Below are positions 56,739 to 64,000 of a stretch of 64,000 nucleotides of DNA, piece after piece. Every line of letters starts with the position of its first letter. The stretch's first letter is position 1. The notes beneath the pieces are model-generated. The model was not told the DNA's origin and ran no database searches. It saw nothing but the letters and a program-made list of their open reading frames with translations. This DNA comes from Litoditis marina (Eukaryota > Nematoda > Chromadorea > Rhabditida > Rhabditidae), in the NCBI GenBank assembly GCA_964036275.1, contig OZ038433.1, positions 14,278,457 to 14,342,456 on the forward strand, given 5' to 3'. The position numbers and the translations under genes are program-made.

Positions 56739-59700
56739 TCATTCCACAGGTTTACTCTTTCGGCTGGTACAGGTGGCTCTGGAAAACATTCAGTTAAAGA
56801 AAAAGATCCATCAATCTAAAAGTCTTAACATGACAGTTACATGCACCTATGGAGCATGTTGAAACATGTTGAAACACACAACGATGTCTGGGTAGATTAC
56901 GGTAATCTGCTTTCGTTGGTTTCGTTACATGAGTTGTTCTGCTATATGTGTCAACTTGTCGGAAGCATACTTAATAAAGGAAACTGCTTAGAAAGAGCTC
57001 AGTAAGCTCACATTCATGAAAACTTGAACAGCAAAAATTGAAATTTCTAACCAACTGTTACGATGTATCTGAAGAGATGTTGGAACGTACCTTTTCTTCA
57101 TCCAGTCGACAACGGCCGTGGCGACAGCCGAAAATCCGCCGCCGGTGACGGAAGCCAAATACGCGAACAGACCACGCTTCTCCTGATCCGTCAATGGGGT
57201 TCCTGGAGAAAAAATGTAATGGTTACTAAACGTAAATGGGTTCTGTCATGTAAGTTACAAAGAGTCTTTTCTTTGAAATTGTTAGTAAACGAGCGATGAC
57301 TTAACTTCATGATTCAATGTTTCATCGAGCAGCCTGATTGGAACTGGCTTCAACAGCGTATCAAGCTCAAGATTGGATACTTCAGGTTCCGATATTTTTC
57401 TTATTTATCTACCGAACAGTGGGAAACGAGCTGAAAACTTAGAACGGTTTGTATTTTCCAAGTTTCGCTTTCTCACCATTATACTCAAATATGGCCTCTG
57501 CTGTGGTGGATGTGAACGATGGGCAGGTGGTTACATCGAGGTCATTTATCGACTTTTCAATCGATCGATCTTCGAAACGAGGTGGGCGGACCTGACGGAA
57601 ATGGGGTGGCATCGAAGCGGCAGTGGCGGCGGAACTGAAATTAATATTTGTTTAACATAATTAATTATAGACAGTTAGAATCCCGGAGTTAAATGAATGG
57701 AGTGTTTGAACGCAAGTGATGCGTGTGATGAATTAGATGGGAAGAATAGAATAGGGATGTGAACACTGAATTCTCCAACATGACTCCACAGAGTCTGTTC
57801 TATATTTAATTTGCCTTTTAAATTTTTTCATAACTTTCATTAGTATACACTCATTCTATTATATATCCATGAATCCCAACCACTCACATGTTGGACAGAT
57901 TGTATGGTACTCTTGGAGTGGGAATCTGTGCTCTGTTGAGAAAGGCGGCCAGGGATTCGAGTTCCATTTCCAATTCATCATCCAGTGACGTCATCGAACC
58001 ATTTCGGATGTTCTGAATGAATTATTGTTTTATGAGGAAAAAATTGAGGTGAAACACACAATTCGTCGCCAATTCGTGAACGTATTTTGTGCTCTCGACG
58101 AGAGCGGGCCAGGTCAGAGAGACGCAGACAGAGAGAGAGGGGGGGGGGCAGAGAGACAAAGTGAGAAACAGAGAGAGAGAGAAACAAAGAGAAAGAGAGA
58201 GAGAGAGAGAAAGATCTGCGTGCTGTTTCCCTTCTGTGGAAAACAAATGACAAAAAAGAGCTTTGTCTTGAGTTCAAGGCCAACAAATATCGACAAAATA
58301 GTAGTGTGATCTTCGTGAATTGTAACAATATTTCATCCCCAAAGGTAGTATTATGCGACATAAAAAAAGATTTGTACAGATTATTTGGTCATTTATCTAC
58401 AGTCTTCCTGGTAGGGTGAGATTCAATCAATGCCTATTTGCTGCACGTTCACGAAACATTTCAAAAATCAGGAACGAACCAGAGTAGACGACCGTTGAAT
58501 TGGAGAAGACGCGAGCGACGAATACGAGCCACTTCTGCGGATATTCGTGAAAGACAGCGATGTCTCAAACGACGATTCGGTCAAAGTAATCGAACCCTCT
58601 GAAATGAACTTATTGATTGTTATTGATTTTTCCACAAAAAAATTAATTTCTGAAATAAAAGGCTGACCGCGTTCTCCATCGTCGTAGTGATTCTTCCAGA
58701 GACTGGCAACCTTGTCAGCTGTGCTTTGATCTACCTGAAAGGGTCTGAGATCAAAAATCGATCAGCGATCTATTGAAAATAGGTCAAAACCTAACTTTGT
58801 TTCCTATAATTTCACTCGAAAAATCGGACCGGAAATGTATCCATACGCCGTTGGATCCGATTATCGAAAAAAATCTAACAAACTATAGCCGATTTTCTCA
58901 AACGACCAAACAGCTCACACGAATATTCTCAGGAATACTTCACACAAATGTTTCACCTCAGTCTCCGATACCATGCTGCTCTCCCGAGTCGATTTGTGTC
59001 TTCTCGGACTGGAATGAGCTCTGGGGGGAGTTCTTCCCACAATCTCACACAGAGTGTCATTCTGGTATGTGCAAATCGAAAAGTCGTCCGAGGTATTTTC
59101 GCCCAAATCACGGTACATCGAGTTTTCTGAAAACTTTTGTAAAGAATTTTAAATAGAAAAAAAAACTTCTCAAATTCCTTTTTCACATGTTAGGTGTTTT
59201 GTACCCAGTTTGCGATCGTGGGATGAATTAGCCGAAAACGCCTGGTTGGGTAACAGAGTTCACTTTGAAAATAAATATCAATAAAGTTTGGAGACATAAT
59301 AAAATATTTCAGTTCTAATTAGAATAAAGCTGTTCAGAAATCTTAAATTGCAATTGGTACCTTTGGTTTCCTCATCAGAACTAATCTCCACACTGATTTC
59401 TCTCGTTCTCTGAATGACTCTCGCACCGGAGGCTCGAGTCAGAGAAGTAGAGGAAAGGCCAGAGAGCGAGGGAATATCCGGGAGAACCGGCACGTTGTCA
59501 ACTGAAACGGACGAATTTAAAACAGTTCATATTTTGAACCCCTCCCCCCCCCCCTCTCTCCTAGAATTCGAGGAATAATCGCAAACAAACAACAAAAAAC
59601 CGATAACAACAAAAAATCCACCCCAGTAGCCTTCAGATTCTTAGAAATAGAGCGACTTGGGACTGTATTTATTCCGACTTTGCGAATAGAAACAGAGTAA

Positions 59701-61863
59701 TACCAACGGAAAACATAGAAACTTGTGGTGTAAAGCTGGCTTTTTGCCGAAAAATCGATGTTGATTGCTCACCGGTCTTTCGTCCGTGCATAAGGACCAC
59801 CGAGTAGTACGGTGTCTTTTGTTCGTCTGTGGGGACCACCCAGTCGGCCTCCTCCTTTTGCTTGCGGGCCAGATAGAGAACATTCTCGAATTTGGCCTGG
59901 AATCAAGACTGAATAATATACATTTCTCGAATTTTAGTTGAATTATATCTCATTTACTGGAACGAAAACAGCGTTAGTTTCACTAACCATACTCCGGAAC
60001 TCGACTGAGAAAAGAGATAATTTACCTCAAAATGAAGACCGGTGTGCTTTTCGTTGGCTTTCATACGGTCTGAAAAAAATTTAGAATCATAATTAAAATC
60101 TTATCCAAAATCCTCATTCTCATGAAAACAGCCCCTGAATACGGTATTCAATGCAGTCATCACCTATCGAATCTATTTGAAGCCGTTTTATCGAAGAAAA
60201 CGGTCATGTCGTGAAGGTGTGCCGGATTATTGCCCTCAAAAAGCGAAAAAGTAAATGTCCAATTTACCATATAGTCGTCGCCAACGGAAAGGCGGGAGGG
60301 TATTGTATATCTCATTTTCCTCTGTGTACGCACGCATGTCTTTGATTCCGAAGCTTGCCGGTTATGTGCACTAATAGCGCAGTGGTTATCGCGCCCTTCA
60401 ACGAATCTTTTGCTCGCAGGTTCGATTCCGGCGAGAGGCAGAAATTTATAATATTGGCACCCACTATACAAAAACTCAATAAAGTCGCTAGTGACAATAG
60501 TTGATCGTATAATGTTTATTCAGTCATAGAGCACCTCATTGTATCAAAGTTCTAAATGGCTTGAGTATTGATAAAACGTACACAATGTTTGTCTCTTTTG
60601 GGGTTCGAATGGTTTTCCGGCAAAGTGTTGAACGAGTGTTCGTTCTCTCTTCAGATACATCGGTTCGGCCATAGAGGTGGGCGGTGAAGAGACGGACCTT
60701 CTGAAAACAGAAGTGTAGTCCTCGCCATCATACAACACCTCGCCAATTAGCAAGCCACTTCTGTAGCTGCCTCGACGAGACAGCGTGCAGGTCACAGAGA
60801 CGCAGACTGTCTCCGCCTGTCTGCGTCCTCATTGACCCGCGTGCTCTCGTTTTTGTAGCTTGCTAATCGCAGGAAGTTGGCGCTAATGGTTCTGAGAATT
60901 CCGAATTGGAGTTTGGCAGAATGCCAATTAAACTTTCAGGTGGTCGTGCAACATGTACAACATGAGTTTTTGTGTACACCCTCATTTTTGAAAAAAAAAA
61001 CCGAAAATCAACAAGATCTACATGCTAGAATTGAGAACAGGTTATCTACTGAATCGTATAGTTGCAAATTGACGAATATTGAGAAGCCGGGTTACCTCTT
61101 GACTGGTGGTTCACGATCGGGTCTCCTTGACGGACGGTTTCGGACAAAAGGCTTGTTTTCCGGAATTATCGATCGATTTTCCAGTTTTGGGGGAGGATGG
61201 GGACAGGAACAGACCGGAGCTGAAACATAACATATTTCCCCCCCGACTCTTTCGAATATTGATTGCACTCAGAATAAGCAGTATTTAGTTGGACAACTCA
61301 TTATTCCTCACGTTTAATCATTTCGAGCTGTTTAGTTATAACTAATCTCTTACAAAAAAAACAGATAAAAACCTAATGAACACTGACAAAAATACTTATT
61401 TCCAACTAAATTAAGAAAAATTGTGATTTAAAGATCTAAATAAAATTTTAAAAAACGAACCATTGTGAGGCGAATCGGTGAACTCGGTGGACAGTTCGGT
61501 GTAGCTAATGGAAGTATAAACACAAGAACATGAGGGAGAGAAGGAGCGGGAACGACCCCTGAAACATTGTTATTGATTATTTTCAACAATACCAACGAGT
61601 TATACATTACGGGTGACTCTGAACTACTTTACGATACGTTAATGCAACAATATAATGGGATTCTAGCTCGATTCTCGAACTTTTTTGATCTAATATCGAT
61701 CCTATATCATTGGATATGTTATTCAAATGGTTAATTCTGAATTTTAAAAACAGTATGAAGATTAGGAAAACCTATAAGGGTTGTATTTTGGAACCTTAAT
61801 CTCTTTAAACTGCTAAACTGTTGAACTTTCGAGAACCCCTCACCGAGAAGTGTTTCCGACCAT
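56739..61863 (-). CDS. Ser/Pro-rich, largely disordered protein, unknown
   Basis: Fourteen exons: 61844-61863, 61461-61558, 61096-61219, 60582-60700, 60026-60069, 59773-59896, 59361-59501, 58957-59126, 58668-58734, 58480-58598, 57888-58012, 57477-57634, 57091-57202, 56739-56778. Every junction keeps phase, giving 486 residues. The ATG lies two bases after CTTCCTTCAG, a probable spliced-leader acceptor. The N-terminus is Arg/Ser-rich (RGRSRSFSPS) with two Cys pairs (CSC). A more ordered segment spans about 120-180 (HTGLHFEAKFENVLYLARKQ, YYSVVLMHGRKT). Then come Ser/Thr-rich, phosphorylation-prone stretches and an acidic helix (DDELEMELESLAAFLNRA, about 351-368). Near the C-terminus about 21 mostly hydrophobic residues (LFAYLASVTGGGFSAVATAV) precede DWMKKR, so a tail anchor or amphipathic helix is possible. 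A cytoplasmic adaptor or scaffold is a guess. No family recognised. Confidence 0.82.
58118..58213. repeat. GA microsatellite in the Ser/Pro-rich gene
   Basis: GAGAGA/GGGGGG purine run with the GTCAGAGAGACGCAGACA motif at its edge. CU-rich on the transcript strand. In the intron between exons 10 and 11. Confidence 0.9.
60270..60469 (+). repeat. tRNA-derived SINE family S, copy 8
   Basis: The only copy with its tRNA-like head on the plus strand: TAGCGCAGTGGTTATCGCGC (A box) and GCAGGTTCGATTCCGGCG (B box). In intron 4 of the Ser/Pro-rich gene. Confidence 0.85.
60746..60867. repeat. GAGACGCAGA foldback repeat
   Basis: ATTAGCAAGC at the left and GCTTGCTAAT at the right. The interior arms share GTGC-GGTCA and GACGCAGAC. 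A partial copy lies at 32958. In intron 3 of the Ser/Pro-rich gene. Confidence 0.65.
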
Positions 61864-62968
61864 ATCTGAAGGAAGAGAATAGAAAATGTGAATCCTCAAA
61901 CCTCGAAACTCGAAGGAAACGTAGCTAACAAGAAGGGCGGTTTCCAGGAAACGTGAAGCTGTGAGCAGGGAAAGCGAAACACGTTACTCCACACGTTATC
62001 TCCCGTTTAACTCACTCAGTTTTCCACGATAATAACAACCGAGGCTCATCCCGAAAACCAAAATAACACGGCAGAAAATCGATTGTTCTAGCGAAAACAA
62101 TTGAACGTCATTTTTCGGTTTTCCAAATTTTCGTGTTGGTTAACGACACAGAATCATAAATGATGAATTTGCGTGCTCCTGACATAATTGAAACGCCTTC
62201 CGAATCTACTGCCGACCCATTACTTTGATAGCGCTCTCGTGCGAAATCATTACAACAAAAAAACAGTCACAATTCAATCTTTGCAAAAACTGCGAACAAA
62301 TCCTCCCCGCCTATTTTTGTACTGTGATTCGCTTTCATTGGCTGAAGCTAGGTCTCTCAGAACCTCTTGGAACCTTACTCTGGCACATTCCAACAATTCT
62401 ATCCAAACCTGAGTCTTTCCAATCATGCGCTATTTTCTGCGCACACAAATTTGTCGTATTGTTCTCAAATCTCAAAATCTGGTAAATTCTCCTTCTGATA
62501 GTGCTTGCTAATTTTCACGTAAACTTCATTTTTGAACCCTAATCATACGGGATAACCTTGATTCGAGACCTTGCGTAGGTTGGTTTCCTATGCCCTTTAC
62601 GTAACAGCTACGATCGACTGTTTCAATGAGATAGTCCTTGAATGAGATGGTACGTGCACTTTCACAACTTGTACTCAGTCAACTCTTCTGTTCCATAGAC
62701 TTCCATCTGTTGTAAGACATTGGCTTTTGTGACAATTAGTTTCATAAAAACTGTTATTTGTCATTATGTTTCACGCTGACGAATAGTCTTTATGTATTAA
62801 CTTTATCCTGGTTAACTTTTGATTTCATTTAACATATTTCTGCTTATTTATCTTTTAATCTGTACATTCATCAAAGGAATCGTTGAACCTGAATTATCCG
62901 CCTAGCAGTCAGTCGGCAATCGGCATGGTACGGTAGTTTTGTTCCAGTAACCCCCCTCATTTTCAGAA
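61864..62968. other. Divergent intergenic region
   Basis: Separates two divergently transcribed genes. Open frames near 62188-62485 have no splice support. A probable spliced-leader acceptor (CATTTTCAG) lies at its right edge. No repeat family identified. Confidence 0.5.
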
Positions 62969-64000
62969 ATGACGTCTTTGTTGGAGATTAGTGTCGCCGT
63001 CGCGGCTGCTCTTCTTCATTCTTTCAGCATTTCCTTCAATATAATACTGTTTGGAGCGGTCAGAAAATACCACTATCTCATGAACACAACTAGGTCAGCA
63101 TGCCATCTTCAGACTGTCATTTAGGCTTGATGTGTTTGTAGTTTGACATTTTCGGTGCCTCAGTCGTCTTCCGAAAACACTGCTGTAAGCGCCGATCAAA
63201 CTACAACCCAGAGTCGGTCACATGCTCTGGAGTTATAACAGTGCTGAAAACTGGCGCGTGCTGAAAACATGAACTGTCTGTTTCACGGAGGATACGAACC
63301 AGCCAGTCAGCCGTCGGGGACGCTGGCGCTAACCACTGTGCCAGCAGCGCTCTACCAAATTAATAGGTTTTGATTGTTCAGGCCCAAATGGAGATACATA
63401 GTGTGTTGTTGCCCTATTTATATATTGTGTTGAATGACTTTCGGGTTCATCTAGATTCAATCTAATGATTTTAGAAAGTTGTATCTATTTTCAGATATGC
63501 CTACTGCATGATTTTCGCAGAGGTATTTCTAAATATTTCCCAGTTTAGCTGCATAGAAGTTGGAATATGGTTCGGAAATACTAAAGGTGATCAAGTTTTT
63601 GTTGTTTTCCAAACGAGTTTTCATAATTCGTTGTCGAGCTTTGATCACATAGATAATCAGCGATTGTGTTTTTCGTGTACACGTCTAATACGATTTTCCG
63701 ATATTTTTCACGTGAAACATGTATAATATTCTGATTTTCCAGAATTTCTACAGGGTTCTTTTGGGTATGGTATTGTGGTGGCCAATCAAGTACTGTTCCA
63801 ACTTCGGTACTACATTTGTGTCCTGATAGCCATACATAGGGCGATTATCATCATATTTCCATCAAAAAGACATTTGGTGGACCAAAATGTTGTCATTATC
63901 GTTTTGTCTCTCGCGGTACGAACTTTCCCCGTGTATTTGAACGAAAAATAAGTTAGGCGGAAAATTTCGTGAAACCGAAACATGCACCCAGTGTCTAGTT
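62969..64000 (+). CDS. Serpentine chemoreceptor-like protein, 5' part
   Basis: Visible exons 62969-63093, 63495-63586 and 63743-63915 join in phase and code for 130 residues. The next donor (GCG then GTACGA) leads past the window end, so the gene is partial. The ATG follows CATTTTCAG. The protein starts in the extracellular or membrane phase, with TM1 about 8-30 (FSISFNIILFG), TM2 in exon 2 (AYCMIFAEVFLNISQF), TM3 in exon 3 ending YYICVLIAIHRAIIIIFPSKR, and the start of TM4 (NVVIIVLSLA). The basic turn IHRAIIIIFP after TM3 resembles the ER/DR-x-x-A-x-x-x-P signature of nematode serpentine receptors. Subfamily not assigned. Confidence 0.78.
63128..63208. repeat. Short foldback with GTTTGTAGTTTGA ends
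   Basis: TGTGTTTGTAGTTTGACATT at the left and GATCAAACTACAACCCAG at the right, about 80 bp, in the first intron of the chemoreceptor-like gene. Confidence 0.6.
63276..63353 (-). repeat. tRNA-like sequence, third type
   Basis: On the minus strand GCTGGCACAGTGGTTAGCGC (A box) and GCTGGTTCGTATCCTCCGTG (B-box-like) are about 38 bases apart. It differs from SINE family S outside the boxes. In an intron. Confidence 0.45.

Noticed and set aside
60270..60469. A functional tRNA gene
   Set aside because: A and B boxes are good, but the anticodon and acceptor stems do not form and seven similar copies exist. It is a SINE. Other tRNA-like hits at 26110, 53285 and 63276 fail for similar reasons.
1..64000. 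CRISPR arrays, bacterial operons or phage genes
   Set aside because: No regularly spaced direct repeats and no prokaryotic gene structure. All convincing genes are intron-split nematode genes.

Overview
This window looks like nuclear DNA of a free-living rhabditid nematode, probably Caenorhabditis or a close relative. The evidence is AT-rich intergenic DNA, introns ending in TTTCAG or TTTCCAG, probable spliced-leader acceptors just before several start codons, a major sperm protein gene, a levamisole-type acetylcholine receptor subunit and a nematode-type tau-tubulin/casein-kinase-1 gene. Introns are long (up to about 3 kb) and full of small mobile elements. All gene models were built by eye from splice signals and reading-phase continuity. 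No database was searched.

Layout, left to right. 1-4844: no gene seen. 4845-9305 (-): multi-exon secreted protein of unknown family. 11495-14162 (-): small secreted precursor that looks like a neuropeptide prohormone. 14976-15483 (+): small two-exon gene, divergent from the precursor across a CCAAT/GC-box region. 18392-18987 (+): major sperm protein. 19262-29756 (-): a complete 13-exon lev-1-like receptor subunit, tail to tail with the sperm protein gene. 36379-39215 (+): secreted protein made of three about 59-residue repeats, each with two Cys. 40476-42521 (-): small protein with a possible RPA32-like winged helix followed by a thrice-repeated SWYE motif on separate exons. 44650-49130 (+): tau-tubulin-kinase-like kinase. 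49356-55190 (-): seven-pass receptor with a repeated cytoplasmic tail motif. 56739-61863 (-): 486-residue Ser/Pro-rich protein of unknown function. 62969-end (+): 5' part of a serpentine chemoreceptor-like gene.

The genes do not form an operon. Most have their own probable spliced-leader acceptor and are kilobases apart. Several suit a neuromuscular or sensory setting (receptor subunit, putative peptide precursor, two seven-pass receptors). The sperm protein, and possibly the kinase (a family often germline-expressed in worms), suit the male germline. That grouping is inference.

The rest is a dense repeat landscape: about eight copies of one tRNA-derived SINE, a second SINE type, seven copies of an about 130-bp inverted-repeat element, several foldback families, two TTAA-bounded families, poly-G tracts, and GA/CT microsatellites. 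Where a microsatellite lies in an intron, its pyrimidine strand is always the transcript strand.
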